This document shows positions 25,714 through 35,020 of a stretch of DNA of 64,000 nucleotides, piece after piece. The translations under genes were made by a program, and so were the position numbers. The stretch is taken from NCBI GenBank assembly GCA_016860845.1, contig BOKF01000020.1:62001-126000 (forward strand), in the 5' to 3' direction. How positions within the stretch are numbered: position 1 is the first letter of the stretch; every line of letters starts with the position of its first letter. The DNA comes from Chloroflexota bacterium. GTDB taxonomy: Bacteria > Chloroflexota > Anaerolineae > 4572-78 > J111. The notes under the pieces are model-generated. The model had not been told where the DNA came from. It did not search any database and saw only the letters and a list, made by a program, of their open reading frames with translations.

Positions 25714-26331
25714 TCAAGTAGGATCAGACTTTTTGTACATTTTCTCCCCGGCTCGAATGGGCACTTTGAGCCAGTTCTCCACCGGCGGCAGGGGACAGGA
25801 GAAAGCCTCGGAGTAGGCGCAATAAGGATTGTAGGCCAGGTTGAAATCTACCAGGATTTCGCCGTTGGCTAACTCCACCGGCTCCAGATACCGGCCCGCG
25901 CCGTAAGTTTCCTTACCGCTCGTCGCATCACGGAAGGGCAGAAACAGTTCATCCATATCTTCGGACTGGTAGATAGCCAGTTGGGCCGGCTGCCCTTCGA
26001 CCTCAAATTCAACCGTGCCGATGCGCTGGTAAACCCGCTCGTCGCCGGTGCTGGTTTGAAAGGTGAGCGGCTGCGGCTCGACGCGTTGGAGCGGCAGGGT
26101 CAAGCGGAAGGCCGGGTCAGGCGGGTAGTAGTTCAATCCACTGAAATTCTGCCGGTCCTCAATCGGCCCGTAGGGATCGCGCCGGAAGTACATATCCTTT
26201 TCGGCACGTTCGGCTTGCAGCGCAATAATATAAGTTTCTTCGGGAGATGCCGCCGATTTTGCAGCGGGGGAAGGATCTTCCGAATTTTTATCGCCGGTGA
26301 AGGCTTTTTTGATCGTCTCGAAAATGCTCAA
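25714..26331 (-). CDS. DUF1684 domain protein
   Basis: A 205-residue protein with the DUF1684 pattern: a region around LQAERAEKDMYF then GLNYYPPDPAFRL, GTVEFEVEGQPAQLAIYQ, LFLPFRDATSGKETYGAGRYL and the terminal FNLAYNPYCAYSEAFSCPLPP. A Ser/Pro-rich stretch (residues 16-30) links a short N-terminal helix to the domain. No signal peptide. Function unknown. It begins 13 nt after copA ends, so it is in the copA transcript and may be linked to metal or redox handling. Confidence 0.82.
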   Translation of the reverse strand: MSIFETIKKAFTGDKNSEDPSPAAKSAASPEETYIIALQAERAEKDMYFRRDPYGPIEDRQNFSGLNYYPPDPAFRLTLPLQRVEPQPLTFQTSTGDERVYQRIGTVEFEVEGQPAQLAIYQSEDMDELFLPFRDATSGKETYGAGRYLEPVELANGEILVDFNLAYNPYCAYSEAFSCPLPPVENWLKVPIRAGEKMYKKSDPT

Positions 26332-26344
26332 CAGTCGCTCCTTG

Positions 26345-28756
26345 TTACAAAATTTTCATCCTGCGCAGCCGCAAACTATTCCCCACGACCATGACCGAAC
26401 TAAACGCCATCGCAAACGCCGCGGCCACCGGATGCAACTCCTGGAGATACACCGGCAGGCCCGGAAAGACGGCCAGCGCCCCAGCGGCAATGGGAATGAG
26501 CAGCACGTTGTAAGCGAAAGCCCAAAATAGATTTTCTTTGATGACCCGCATCGTCGCCCGGCTTAAGGCAACAGCCTTGGGCACACCGCGCAGGTCGCCG
26601 CTGATGAGGGTAACGCCGGCCGCTTCGATGGCGACATCCGCACCCGCCCCAATGGCGATGCCAACATCGGCCTGGGCCAGGGCCGGGGCGTCGTTAACCC
26701 CGTCGCCAACCATGCCAACCGTGAAATGTAAGGCGTGAGGCGTGAGGCGTAAAGCGTGCTCCTCTGCTCCCCCCGCCTGGCGCTCCGCGCTGGCAGTCCC
26801 CTGCTCCCCTGCGCCTCCTCGCTGCTTCGCCGCTTCGCCTCGCTGCAAGGCAGTGATGTAGGCCGCTTTGTCGCCGGGTAAAACTTCGGCCAGGACCTCG
26901 TTGATCCCAACCTCGGCGGCGATAGCCTGCGCGGTCGCCTCGTTGTCGCCCGTCATCATGACCACTTGTAACCCCAGTTTTTTAAGGACGTCAACCGCTT
27001 CTTTGGACCCTTCCTTGATTGTATCGGCAATGCCAATTATGGCCGAGACTTGCCCGTCAATCGCCACCCACATGGTTGTTTGGGCGGCCTGCTGTAACTG
27101 CTGCACTTTTTCGCTCAGGCCGTTGAGCGCAATATGGCGCTCCTGCATCAGGTGCAGATTGCCCAGCAGCAGGTCATGCCCCTCAACCTGGGCCGCAACT
27201 CCCTGGCCGGGAATGGCCTCAAAGCAAGTCGCTTCACTCAAGGCCAGTCCCTGTTCTTGTGCCGCTCGCACAATCGCCGCACCCAGGGGATGCTCTGAGC
27301 CGCGCTCCGCCGAAGCAGCAAGCTGCAAGATGACCGCCGACGGCTGACTGCCGACCGCCGCTGTCTGGCTACTGGCTACTGACCACTGACTACTGACTAC
27401 TACATCCGTCACCGCCGGCTGGCCCTGGGTGATGGTCCCGGTCTTATCCAGCACAACTGTCTGTAACTGATGAGCCAATTCCAGCGCGGCGCTGTTTTTG
27501 AACAAAATCCCCTGGCTGGCTCCCCGTCCCATCCCAACGATGATGGCCGTGGGTGTCGCCAGGCCCAGGGCGCAGGGGCAGGCAACGATCAGCACCGCCA
27601 CCAGCCGCACCAGGGCATGGACAAACCCGGCCCCGCTGGCCAGCCAAACGATAAAGGTGATGATGGCAATGGCGATAACTACCGGCACAAAGATGGCTGC
27701 GACCCTATCGGCCACCGCCTGGATCGGTGCTTTGGAACCCTGGGCCTCCTCGACCAGCCGGACAATCTGGGCCAGCGCGGTGTCACGACCCACTTGGGTG
27801 GCCTCAATCTTGAGCAGTCCCTGCTGGTTGAGGGTCGCCCCGATAACCGTGTCGCCGGCTTGCTTGTCTACCGGCAGGCTTTCGCCGGTCAGCAGGGACT
27901 CATCCACGGCGGAGTAGCCGCTAACCACCCACCCATCCACCGGGATTTTCTCGCCGGGCCGGACAATGACCACATCCCCGACTTGGACCTGGTCAATGGG
28001 TATTTCTAACTCAGCGCCGTCACGTTCCACCCGCGCCGTTTTGGCTTGCAGCCCGATCAAGGCTTTGATGGCCTGGCCGGTCTTGCCTTTGGCCCGCGCT
28101 TCCAGCAATTTACCCACCTTAATCAGGGTGATGATCGTCGCCGAGGTTTCAAAAAAGGTCGGCGCGTTTAACAGGCCGAAGGTAACTACAACGGAATAAA
28201 AGTAAGCCACCGAGGAACCCAGCGCCACCAGGACATCCATATTGGCCGAACGGTTGCGCAGCGCCTTGTACCCGCCGACATAGTAATCCCAGCCGCTGTA
28301 AAACTGCACCGGCGTGGCCAGCGCCAGCAGCACGACATTGACCCAGAAGGGATAAACCCACTGCTCCAACGAGCCTAGCCCGTAGACGGTCATAAAGAGC
28401 ATAAGCCAGTTATGGTTGATCAAAAAGACGAGGAAAGTGAAGAAAAGCCCCACCCACAACTGGCGGGTTTGATGGCTGATCTCCTGGGCGCGGGCGGCCT
28501 GTTCGGCGTCAACCTGCCCGTCCGAAGAGTTAGCTTGACTGACAGGTATTTTGTAGCCGGCTCGCTCGATACGCTCGATGATGGCCTGAGGGGTGGCCAC
28601 GGCCGGGTCATAGATGATCGTCACTTTTTCGCTGCCAAAGTTGACCACCGCCTCGCTGACCCCGGCCACCTTTTTGGCGTTGCGCTCAATCGTTGCGGCA
28701 CAGTTGGCGCAGGTCATCCCGATTACGGGAAAGGTTATTTGTGTTTGAGTTGCCAT
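26345..28756 (-). CDS. copA: Copper-translocating P-type ATPase (one HMA domain)
   Basis: An 803-residue P1B-ATPase that exports Cu(I). It has one N-terminal metal-binding domain (GMTCANC), TGES in the actuator, the CPC motif C393-P-C395, phosphorylated D437 in DKTGTIT, and GDGVNDAP. Two segments are extra: a Ser/Gln/Val-rich piece just after [18 protein letters not shown] (27331-27404) and an Ala/Gly/Arg-rich piece before VGMVGDG (26725-26845), both coded by tandem repeats and both in frame. The paralogue at 39157 lacks the second insert but has a different repeat at the first site. DUF1684 follows in the operon. Confidence 0.95.
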   Translation of the reverse strand: MATQTQITFPVIGMTCANCAATIERNAKKVAGVSEAVVNFGSEKVTIIYDPAVATPQAIIERIERAGYKIPVSQANSSDGQVDAEQAARAQEISHQTRQLWVGLFFTFLVFLINHNWLMLFMTVYGLGSLEQWVYPFWVNVVLLALATPVQFYSGWDYYVGGYKALRNRSANMDVLVALGSSVAYFYSVVVTFGLLNAPTFFETSATIITLIKVGKLLEARAKGKTGQAIKALIGLQAKTARVERDGAELEIPIDQVQVGDVVIVRPGEKIPVDGWVVSGYSAVDESLLTGESLPVDKQAGDTVIGATLNQQGLLKIEATQVGRDTALAQIVRLVEEAQGSKAPIQAVADRVAAIFVPVVIAIAIITFIVWLASGAGFVHALVRLVAVLIVACPCALGLATPTAIIVGMGRGASQGILFKNSAALELAHQLQTVVLDKTGTITQGQPAVTDVVVSSQWSVASSQTAAVGSQPSAVILQLAASAERGSEHPLGAAIVRAAQEQGLALSEATCFEAIPGQGVAAQVEGHDLLLGNLHLMQERHIALNGLSEKVQQLQQAAQTTMWVAIDGQVSAIIGIADTIKEGSKEAVDVLKKLGLQVVMMTGDNEATAQAIAAEVGINEVLAEVLPGDKAAYITALQRGEAAKQRGGAGEQGTASAERQAGGAEEHALRLTPHALHFTVGMVGDGVNDAPALAQADVGIAIGAGADVAIEAAGVTLISGDLRGVPKAVALSRATMRVIKENLFWAFAYNVLLIPIAAGALAVFPGLPVYLQELHPVAAAFAMAFSSVMVVGNSLRLRRMKIL
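26725..26845. repeat. Repeat block inside copA (first copy), P-domain loop
   Basis: GGCGTGA octamers (GTAAGGCGTGAGGCGTGAGG) followed by GCTCC/CCTGC-rich units lie in frame between the conserved GDKAA and VGMVGDG segments and code for about 35 residues absent from the second CopA. Confidence 0.75.
27331..27404. repeat. Repeat block inside copA (first copy), after DKTGT
   Basis: CTGACTACTGACTAC, GGCTACTGGCTACT and GACCGCC units (7-8 nt periods) lie in frame and code for the low-complexity stretch [10 protein letters not shown]. The second copA has another repeat at the same site. Confidence 0.8.
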
Positions 28757-28904
28757 TTTTACTCGCGTGATGCCTGATGCGTTAGGATAAATTACCCATC
28801 ACAATCAGGGATTAGCTCATATTGTGGCACAAATTGGGTCCGACTACAAATTAACCTTAAATCATGGTGAATTTTGAGGAAATTTGAGCTAAAGATGTAA
28901 TATA

Positions 28905-29528
28905 ATGATGAGTCCGGTGTATAACTCCATGAAGCCACTTCTTACCGGGCCCGAAGCGGAGTGGAATTTGGTGAATGTTAGCAGTAACAAGGTGGCTCAG
29001 CAGGCCAGCCCTGCTGAGGTCGGTTTAGATTTTGCTGAATTGTTCCGGCAATATTATGCGCGTATTTATAACTATCTACGCTATCGGGTCAATTCACGCG
29101 AAGATGCAGAAGATTTGATCAGCACTGTTTTTGAAAAGGCTTACACTCGTCGCCAGCAGTTTAATCCAGCCAAAGGAACCTTTTCTACCTGGCTTTTTGC
29201 AATTGCACACTACACCTTGGCCAATTATTACCGCACCCGGCAGCGCCGGGGTGTTTGGGAAACTGAAGAGGAATTGCCTGAGGATTTGGTCATGCCCGAC
29301 TCCTCACCTGAGACGCAAATGATCCAACAAGAAATAATCGTGCAATTGTTACAAAGTGTAGGCCGTCTAGGCGAACGCGACCAGGAAATCATCAGCCTCA
29401 AATTTGCGGGACGGCTGAGTAATCAAGAAATCGGCCAGATCATGAGCTTGCCGGAGAAAAATGTGAGTGTGGTTTTATTTCGAGCCATGCATCGCTTGCA
29501 GCAATACATAGGGAAGGGGGTCGCATGA
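28905..29528 (+). CDS. ECF-type RNA polymerase sigma factor
   Basis: A 207-residue sigma factor with region 2 at about 42-110 (FAELFRQYYARIYNYLRYRV, then EDAEDLISTVFEKAY and FSTWLFAIAHYTLANYYR) and region 4 at about 150-205 (LGERDQEIISLKFAGRLSNQEIG). The ATG at 28905 overlaps a TATAAT box (28901-28906). If that box is the promoter, the true start is the ATG at 28929 (MKPLLTG). The next gene starts inside its stop (ATGA), which is the usual layout of a sigma and its anti-sigma factor. It would direct the secreted glycine-rich protein further on. Confidence 0.88.
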   Translation: MMSPVYNSMKPLLTGPEAEWNLVNVSSNKVAQQASPAEVGLDFAELFRQYYARIYNYLRYRVNSREDAEDLISTVFEKAYTRRQQFNPAKGTFSTWLFAIAHYTLANYYRTRQRRGVWETEEELPEDLVMPDSSPETQMIQQEIIVQLLQSVGRLGERDQEIISLKFAGRLSNQEIGQIMSLPEKNVSVVLFRAMHRLQQYIGKGVA

Positions 29529-30424
29529 ACGAACAAGAACTGGCCGACCTCTTCTCGGCTCAAATTGATCGGATATTAGGGGGTGAATCAGCCGTTGATC
29601 TCGCGGCTGATGGCGATTTGCCCCTTTTAGCGCTAGGACAACAGCTATCCCAAGTTAGCTTTCAGGCCAGCCAGGCGGCCCAGGCGACTTTTGCGAGTCA
29701 ACTGGCAAGCTGGTTTGGTCCGGCAGGCGGCTTAGCAACGACTATCTTTGGGTTGCCAAAGACGTTGGTGCTGAGCCTTGGGGCTGCTCTCGCGGTGATG
29801 AGCGCCGGTCTGGGCTTGGTTGTCCTGATAAGTTTTATTTGGACCGGCGCTCTCCCCGACCCTGTTCATCAGGATAGCCCTCCTGCCCCGGCTGCAACCT
29901 CCCGCCCTGCGTCGAATGGCCCTGTACTGGCCTCACCGCCAGCTACTCGACCTCCAGCCACAACTACCCCAACCATGACCCGGCCGCGGGGAACTTCTTC
30001 GTTAAAAGATGTCCTGCCGACGGTTGCCACCCCGGTGGGGGATACAGTTCTGATTCCCACCCTCACCCCGACTGAGGGTACTCCTACTTTCACGGCTACC
30101 CTGGCCAGCAATCAGGCCGATGACGAGGGTAGTAGTGATGACGGGAACAGCGATACCTCCCCAGCGGGCGATCAAGACCGCGGCCACGGCAATGACCCTG
30201 ATGGCTATGATGAGGATAACCCTGGCCAAAGCGACGGCGTTTCCGGCGGCAACGACCAGAACAGCGGCAGCGAGGGAAGTCCTCCTGGCAATCTCTCCGG
30301 TGGAAGCGGCAACAGCGGGGGTGGCAATGCTGGGGGTGGTAGCAACTATAACGGTGGTAACAGTGGCGGTGATAACGGAGGTGGCCGTGGAGGGGACCAG
30401 GGCGGTGGCAAAAGTAACAACTGA
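29525..30424 (+). CDS. Putative membrane anti-sigma factor with disordered outer part
   Basis: A 299-residue protein overlapping the sigma stop codon by 4 nt. Residues 1-75 are cytosolic (MNEQELADLFSAQIDRILGG, a short helical part like Chloroflexota anti-sigma N-termini). One membrane helix follows at about 78-106 (LSLGAALAVMSAGLGLVVLI). The rest is outside: a Pro/Thr/Ser-rich linker and then a long Gly/Asn/Asp/Ser-rich tail. No zinc HxxxCxxC motif is seen. The role as partner of the sigma factor rests on the coupling and topology only. Confidence 0.65.
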   Translation: MNEQELADLFSAQIDRILGGESAVDLAADGDLPLLALGQQLSQVSFQASQAAQATFASQLASWFGPAGGLATTIFGLPKTLVLSLGAALAVMSAGLGLVVLISFIWTGALPDPVHQDSPPAPAATSRPASNGPVLASPPATRPPATTTPTMTRPRGTSSLKDVLPTVATPVGDTVLIPTLTPTEGTPTFTATLASNQADDEGSSDDGNSDTSPAGDQDRGHGNDPDGYDEDNPGQSDGVSGGNDQNSGSEGSPPGNLSGGSGNSGGGNAGGGSNYNGGNSGGDNGGGRGGDQGGGKSNN

Positions 30425-30477
30425 AGTCAAGCTGATAAGCATGAGTAATCATATTGATTTAGATAGGAGATTATCTA

Positions 30478-31200
30478 ATGTTAAAGCCTCATAAAATCCA
30501 TTTTATTCTGACCCTGTCTCTCATTTTACTGTTAGCTCTCGTTTCCATAGCTCATGCCGCCCCACCCCTGCCCGGCAACTCCTCCCTGGGGGAGAGCTTG
30601 AATTTGGATGAAAATGGCAACCCGGTGGATGAAGTTGACGATACAGGCGGTAACAATCTCGGTACGGTCATGTCCGACAAAACGGGTGACACCGTTGATG
30701 ATGGTACAACCGACGGTGGAATGATTGGTGACGGCACCGACGAGGTCGCTAAACAGCACCCGGTAGCAACCGCGCTGGCTGAGTACTTTGAGGTTGACTA
30801 CAATGAAATTATAACCATGCATGACGCGGGGAATGGTTTTGGCAACATTGCCAAGGCCTACTTCTTCGCCGACCAACTCGGCCTGACTCCGCAGGAGCTT
30901 CTGCTTCAGTCCCATACCTCAGGCTGGGGCAACGTGCTCAAGCAAAACGGTATTCATCCGGGTGCCGTAGGTCAAGGCGGCGGCAAAAAGTGGGGGGTAA
31001 CGGGACCGGAAAACAGCACCCTTGAACCTCAAAACAACGGGGCGGCTGGTTTGACCGGTCCGGGGGGGCACGGAGGCAATGGTCACGGCAACGGCAACGG
31101 TGGAGGTAACGGTCAGGGTAACGGCAATAATAATGGCGGTGGCAATGGTGGTGGCAAGGGCCACGGCGGCGGTAATGGCAACGGTCATGGCAACAAATAA
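30478..31200 (+). CDS. Secreted protein with helical core and Gly/Asn/His-rich tail
   Basis: A 240-residue protein with a clean signal peptide (FILTLSLILLLALVSIAHA, cleavage near residue 27). An acidic, Gly/Thr-rich stretch is followed by a conserved helical core at about 95-160 (HPVATALAEYFEVDYNEI, HDAGNGFGNIAKAYFFA, GWGNVLKQNGIHPG) and a low-complexity Gly/Asn/His tail. AGGAG lies nine bases upstream of the ATG. The core followed by the Gly-rich tail recurs with ECF sigma genes in Chloroflexota as I remember it. Here the gene is third in the sigma/anti-sigma cassette and is its likely output. The His/Asn tail could bind metal, which would fit the copper neighbourhood. Function unknown. Confidence 0.72.
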   Translation: MLKPHKIHFILTLSLILLLALVSIAHAAPPLPGNSSLGESLNLDENGNPVDEVDDTGGNNLGTVMSDKTGDTVDDGTTDGGMIGDGTDEVAKQHPVATALAEYFEVDYNEIITMHDAGNGFGNIAKAYFFADQLGLTPQELLLQSHTSGWGNVLKQNGIHPGAVGQGGGKKWGVTGPENSTLEPQNNGAAGLTGPGGHGGNGHGNGNGGGNGQGNGNNNGGGNGGGKGHGGGNGNGHGNK

Positions 31201-31226
31201 GTAACCATTAGCGTTGATAAGTTTAA

Positions 31227-31292
31227 AAACCCTCTACAAGTTCAGGCTGGCTCTCTTGCGAGTTTCAGCAAGTTCACGTAGAGGGTTTCTTA
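31227..31292. terminator. Bidirectional terminator
   Basis: AAACCCTCTAC (31227-31237) pairs with GTAGAGGGTTT (31278-31288). T-rich tracts follow on both strands. It separates the sigma cassette from the oppositely directed cytochrome c gene. Confidence 0.75.
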
Positions 31293-31347
31293 TTTACCTC
31301 ATCCCTATTGACCGGAGTATTCAATGGGCACGCCAAGAAGGGCTATG

Positions 31348-31875
31348 CTATCGGCCCAACGAGCGGATATAGCTGATGACCTGCCAGCGCTGTTCCTCAG
31401 ACAGGGTTGCTTTCCAGGCGGGCATGGCCGAATTGAACGGGGTCAATGCGCCGCCCTCGCTGACCCGCCAGAATAGATAGCCATCGCTCAGGCTGTCTAA
31501 CATCTGCCGGTCGGCCAGGTTGGCCGGTTTGGGGTTTAAAGCAGCAGAAGCTAAACCATCACCCTGGCCTTGAGGGCCATGACAGGAAGCGCAGTTCGTG
31601 TTAAAAATGGTTTGACCGGCAGCGAGGGCGGCTGCATCCCCGGCCAAGGGATTGGTCAATTGGGCATATTCGCCGGGTGGATCAATATGGCCGTGGGCCG
31701 CCTCTGCACCGTGCTCATCGCCCGTGTGCTCCATGCTATGTTCCATTGGTCCGTGTTGGGCTGTATCCCCGCTGACGGCCTGAGCCTCCGGTGCAGAGGC
31801 CGATGTAGTGCTGCACGCAGTTAGGCTGAATATGCCCAATGCTGCTATAACGATAAGCCAGAAAATCCGTTGCAT
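31348..31875 (-). CDS. Cytochrome c lipoprotein
   Basis: A 175-residue class I cytochrome c. Signal peptide with lipobox LTAC (C21), a His/Met-rich linker (MEHSMEHTGDEHGAEAAHGH, residues 44-63), heme site CASCH at 95-99 and Met ligand in NSAMPAW. It would be tethered to the outer face of the membrane and carry single electrons. It is the last gene of the minus-strand copper/redox group, though separated from the DUF1573 gene by a terminator, so it may have its own promoter. The His/Met linker could bind copper. Confidence 0.88.
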   Translation of the reverse strand: MQRIFWLIVIAALGIFSLTACSTTSASAPEAQAVSGDTAQHGPMEHSMEHTGDEHGAEAAHGHIDPPGEYAQLTNPLAGDAAALAAGQTIFNTNCASCHGPQGQGDGLASAALNPKPANLADRQMLDSLSDGYLFWRVSEGGALTPFNSAMPAWKATLSEEQRWQVISYIRSLGR

Positions 31876-31918
31876 CGTAATTTTACCCCCTCAGGATCTT
31901 AGATTAAATAACTTCCAC

Positions 31919-31953
31919 AATCTCGTTCCCACGCTTTGCGTGGGAACGAGATT
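31919..31953. repeat. Perfect 16-bp palindrome
   Basis: AATCTCGTTCCCACGC (31919-31934) and GCGTGGGAACGAGATT (31938-31953) with a 3-nt loop. This is a dispersed palindrome type that I recognise from other bacterial genomes. It lies in the gap upstream of the cytochrome c gene. Confidence 0.75.
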
Positions 31954-32016
31954 ACTGGGCAATTTATTAGCTTAATCACAGACTTCCGGTTTTTAGGGTT
32001 GGATGGAATACCAATG

Positions 32017-32075
32017 AAAAAAATTTAGAGTCCAGGGCGGTCTTGTTGATAGCTGAAAAACCAACCCTGGACTCT
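32017..32075 (-). terminator. Terminator after the DUF1573 selenoprotein gene
   Basis: On the minus strand AGAGTCCAGGG (32075-32065) pairs with CCCTGGACTCT (32037-32027), followed by AAATTTTTTT. Its position only makes sense if translation continues past the TGA at 32291 to the TAA at 32111. Confidence 0.75.
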
Positions 32076-32110
32076 ATCCTCGCCGTTGAGGAAATGGGTG
32101 GAGATGCTGA

Positions 32111-32611
32111 TTACGGCCCCCAGTTGGATTTAACCACAAGAACCTTTTCCGGTTCAACCGGATCGTTGGTGCGCAGCCGGACGTGAAATTCATGCGGACC
32201 GCCCATGCCCTCGTGCATCGTGTAAACCAGGCTCACCTGAGCTTCTTGGCCGGGTTGAAGTGTCGTCGAACTGACGACCGCGCGGGGCGGTCAGCAGCCC
32301 TCAATCAGCTCAACCTGCGGCTCGCCCAGAATTTGCAGCGGTTGCTGGCCGGTGTTGCTCAGTTTGAAGGTTGCCTCGACAGGTGTCTCAAATTTAACGT
32401 AGCCGTCGTCAATTGTGGTGCGGTCTACTGCCAGCCGGGGCGAGCTACCCGCCTGTTGTGGCCCTGTTGCCGGAGCCGAAGTGGCTGAACTCCACCAAAC
32501 AGCCAGACCGATCACGATCAGTAAAACGGCTCCTCCGGCGATAATCGGCAGCCAGTTTGGCGAACTGGGCGGGCCTGCTTTATTGTTTTTATGCGGTGAT
32601 TTTTTGTTCAT
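32111..32611 (-). CDS. DUF1573 membrane-anchored protein, probable selenoprotein (Cys106-Sec107)
   Basis: Read with TGA at 32291-32293 as selenocysteine, this is a 166-residue protein. It has a short basic N-terminus, one membrane anchor (LPIIAGGAVLLIVIGLAVWW, 21-40) and an Ig-like DUF1573 domain facing outwards: FKLSNTGQQPLQILGEPQV, then ELIEGC-U-PP, then TLQPGQEAQVSLVYTMHEGM and HVRLRTNDPVEPEKVLV. Relatives normally carry GCCPP at the motif, so the second Cys is replaced by Sec. Conceptual translation continues cleanly for 59 codons to TAA, and a terminator follows. ATG at 32611 is preferred over 32656 because relatives begin with a short basic tail. It lies just downstream of the PCYCGC protein gene in a redox/copper group. 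Confidence 0.82.
32262..32278 (-). promoter_or_regulatory. Candidate bacterial SECIS hairpin (DUF1573 gene)
   Basis: Twelve bases after the TGA, GTCGTC pairs perfectly with GACGAC around the loop AGTTC. Distance and size match SelB-binding SECIS hairpins. The loop has a G followed by U's, loosely like the fdhF loop. Confidence 0.6.
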
Positions 32612-32658
32612 AAATTTTCTCTCTCTGACCGAAGGGTTTACCCTCCGAATTTCCACAA

Positions 32659-33147
32659 TTATTGGATAGCTGGCGTGTTGGTCGGTGCGGCGAACTGGCT
32701 GTATTCGGCGTCCACGTAGGCACGGATGCTCTTCAAGGGTTGGCCCTGGCGCGTCAAACGCATCACATCCTGGGTGATGTCTACACAGATACCGCAGCCT
32801 GCCGCATGATTGTCAAACTCAATCGAGCCGTCAGGCTGAATGTCCTTGACGAAACAGTCCAGGGCGTGTTCATGGCCCATCGTTCCGCAACCGCAGTAAC
32901 AGGGGATCTTGGTCATTACGCCGGGGTTAGCCACGGCAAAACGATAGGCATCCCGGACGCGCGGCTCGGCCTCCTGGGCAAAACCGGGTAAAGCTGATTG
33001 GGGAGCCAGCGCCAGTTCTACCGGGGCTGCCTGCGGTGTGGGAGCTAGGCGCTGCATCGCTCCCTCGTTGATCGCGCACCCGGTCAGTCCCAGAAGCAGC
33101 ACCGGCAGGACGAATACGGTCAAAAGATCAAAGTATCGTTTTATCAT
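32659..33147 (-). CDS. PCYCGC-motif lipoprotein
   Basis: A 162-residue secreted lipoprotein: lipobox LTGC (C24), then the motif IPCYCGCGTMGHEHALDCF and AAGCGICVDI, a set of conserved cysteines and histidines typical of the PCYCGC family found beside cytochrome and copper genes. It probably binds metal or handles thiols on the outer face. It starts inside the small membrane-protein gene upstream (20-nt overlap) and is followed by the DUF1573 selenoprotein 47 nt later. Function is not established. Confidence 0.83.
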   Translation of the reverse strand: MIKRYFDLLTVFVLPVLLLGLTGCAINEGAMQRLAPTPQAAPVELALAPQSALPGFAQEAEPRVRDAYRFAVANPGVMTKIPCYCGCGTMGHEHALDCFVKDIQPDGSIEFDNHAAGCGICVDITQDVMRLTRQGQPLKSIRAYVDAEYSQFAAPTNTPAIQ

Positions 33148-33316
33148 TGGAACTTACTCTCTTCTCACTTGAGGTTGATTTTTTCGGGCCATCCAGGTGC
33201 TGCGCTGCTGGGAAGAGCAGGCTCACAAGCCAGAGGGCCAGCAGGATGAGTCCACCCCAGAAAACCAGCATCCAGATTAACCCGACCATGGTCATCCCTA
33301 ACTCTGAGCCTATCAT
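33128..33316 (-). CDS. Small membrane protein
   Basis: A 62-residue protein with one strong membrane helix (MLVFWGGLILLALWLVSLLF) and a short charged tail. It may start at the internal ATG at 33292 (MVGLIW). It overlaps the start of the PCYCGC gene by 20 nt, which supports it being real and coupled. It resembles the small membrane proteins that often accompany copper-efflux and SHOCT-type genes, but no motif allows a name. Confidence 0.55.
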   Translation of the reverse strand: MIGSELGMTMVGLIWMLVFWGGLILLALWLVSLLFPAAQHLDGPKKSTSSEKRVSSNDKTIL

Positions 33317-33432
33317 TGTTACCTCCCACCGGATCCCCTCACGTGACTCCTGAGATGTTTGACCTGTGATGACTGTAGTATAGAGAAGCTACTTGAAGAA
33401 ACGACAAAGTTTTTATGAAGATTGTGTAAAGA

Positions 33433-34944
33433 TTAACCGACCTGGACCACCTGCATCATCCCAGCTTCGGCGTGGTAAATGTTGTGGCAGTGGTGCATCC
33501 ACATGCCGGGGTTATCGGCGACAAATTCGATGCTGGCCTGGCCCATGTGGGCGTCAACCAGAACCGTATCTTTACGCAGGCCCCGGCTGCCGACGGTAAA
33601 GAAATGGCCGTGCAGGTGCATGGGGTGGGGCATGGGGCTTTGGTTGAAGTAGTTAAAGCGGACCCGCTGGCCGAGGGCGGCCACAATCGTCTCCGTGTCA
33701 GGATAAATTCTGTCGTTGATCGTCCAGTAGGGTGACATCATCCCGCCGCTCAAGACCAGGTCAAATGTCTCGTCTGCTGGGCCGGACGCGCTCAGCGGCG
33801 ACAGCTCCTCTTCCGGCAGACCGGCCAGCAGGCTGTAGTCATTCCAGCGGAAATTCTGGGCCAGGTTGTCGCCACTATATTGGGTGCTGTTCACCCCCTG
33901 GTAAAGGACCGTCGCCAGAGGCATGCTGTTGATAATATCGTATAGCTGCCAGCGGCCGGGATTGTCGGCAGTAAATTCGACATCGTACCGCTCGCCCATG
34001 CCAACCCGCAGTACATCTACAGGCAGCGGTTCGGTGGGGCGGCCATCGGCGTGGGTCACGGTCAGCGTATGGCCGGCCAGCCGCAGACCAAACACCGTCG
34101 TAGCGCCGCCGTTGATAAGCCTCAGCCGGACCTTCTCGCCCTGCTTCACGGTGAAGGGCGTCGCCGTCGCCGCCACCTGCCCATTGACAGAGAAGGCATC
34201 GTAGACTGGCTCCAGCAGCGGCCCATTGCCAGCGGCCGGTGCTGGCTGCTGACCCATCATGCCGCCCATCATGCCATTCATCATGCCACCCATCATCCCG
34301 CCGCCCATCATGCCATGCCCCATATGGTCAGTGACCCGCTGGGGGCTGTCCGGCCCGCCGCCGTCCACGGTAGCCCAGTCGTCCAGCATCAAAACATACT
34401 CGCGGTCATAATTGCCCGGCTCTCGTTTTGCTTCGATAATGAGCGGGCCAACCAGGCCGCGATCGAGCTGGTGGCCAACATGAGGGTGATACAAGTAGGC
34501 GCCGCTGGGCCAGGCTTTGAATTCGTAAGTAAAGATTTCGCCGGGCTGGATGGCCGGTTGGGGCATATCCGGGACGCCGTCCATGGCGTTGGGCACAGGA
34601 ATGCCATGCCAGTGGATGGTGGTCGGTTCGGGTAGATTGTTGGTCACTACAACCCGCAGCGTGTCGCCCTCAGTTACCCGCAGTTCCGGCCCGACGGGCT
34701 GGCCGTTGTAAGTCCAGGCTTTAAATTCGCCGGCGCCCAGGTCAATTGGGGTGACGGCGGCCGTCAGCTTGAATTCACGCACGGGACCGGTGAGACTCGC
34801 CGGGGCAGGGTTTGAGCCAACGGGCAAGACAGTATTCCGGGCCAGGGCCGCTCCTTGATAGGCGGTCAGCCCCCTGCCGCCCAGGGCTGACAGCGTCACT
34901 AAACCGCCGGTAACCTTTAAAAATTCTCTCCGGGTGATATTCAT
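33433..34944 (-). CDS. Tat-exported multicopper oxidase with Met-rich loop
   Basis: A 503-residue multicopper oxidase of the CueO/laccase type. It has a twin-arginine signal ([11 protein letters not shown]), copper ligands in HWHG (111-114) and HPH (153-155), then HPMHLHGH and [12 protein letters not shown] (type 1 Cys486). A Met/Gly-rich loop at about 208-231 ([13 protein letters not shown]) is like the Cu(I)-binding insert of CueO. It should oxidise Cu(I) outside the cell membrane and protect against copper. I chose ATG 34944, with AGGAGG seven bases upstream, over the TTG one codon earlier. It lies downstream of a two-component system whose sensor is also Met-rich, and three 11-bp direct repeats precede it. 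Confidence 0.93.
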   Translation of the reverse strand: MNITRREFLKVTGGLVTLSALGGRGLTAYQGAALARNTVLPVGSNPAPASLTGPVREFKLTAAVTPIDLGAGEFKAWTYNGQPVGPELRVTEGDTLRVVVTNNLPEPTTIHWHGIPVPNAMDGVPDMPQPAIQPGEIFTYEFKAWPSGAYLYHPHVGHQLDRGLVGPLIIEAKREPGNYDREYVLMLDDWATVDGGGPDSPQRVTDHMGHGMMGGGMMGGMMNGMMGGMMGQQPAPAAGNGPLLEPVYDAFSVNGQVAATATPFTVKQGEKVRLRLINGGATTVFGLRLAGHTLTVTHADGRPTEPLPVDVLRVGMGERYDVEFTADNPGRWQLYDIINSMPLATVLYQGVNSTQYSGDNLAQNFRWNDYSLLAGLPEEELSPLSASGPADETFDLVLSGGMMSPYWTINDRIYPDTETIVAALGQRVRFNYFNQSPMPHPMHLHGHFFTVGSRGLRKDTVLVDAHMGQASIEFVADNPGMWMHHCHNIYHAEAGMMQVVQVG

Positions 34945-35020
34945 CAAAATCCTCCTGTTTGCTTGGCATTTTTTGGCGCAAAGATACTGAGTACAAGTTA
35001 CTCCGCTTTTTCAAAGCGAG

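Noticed and set aside
32291..32611. Reading the DUF1573 frame as a truncated pseudogene
   Set aside because: The frame stays open with domain-like sequence after the TGA, a hairpin follows at SECIS spacing, and a terminator lies after the distal stop.
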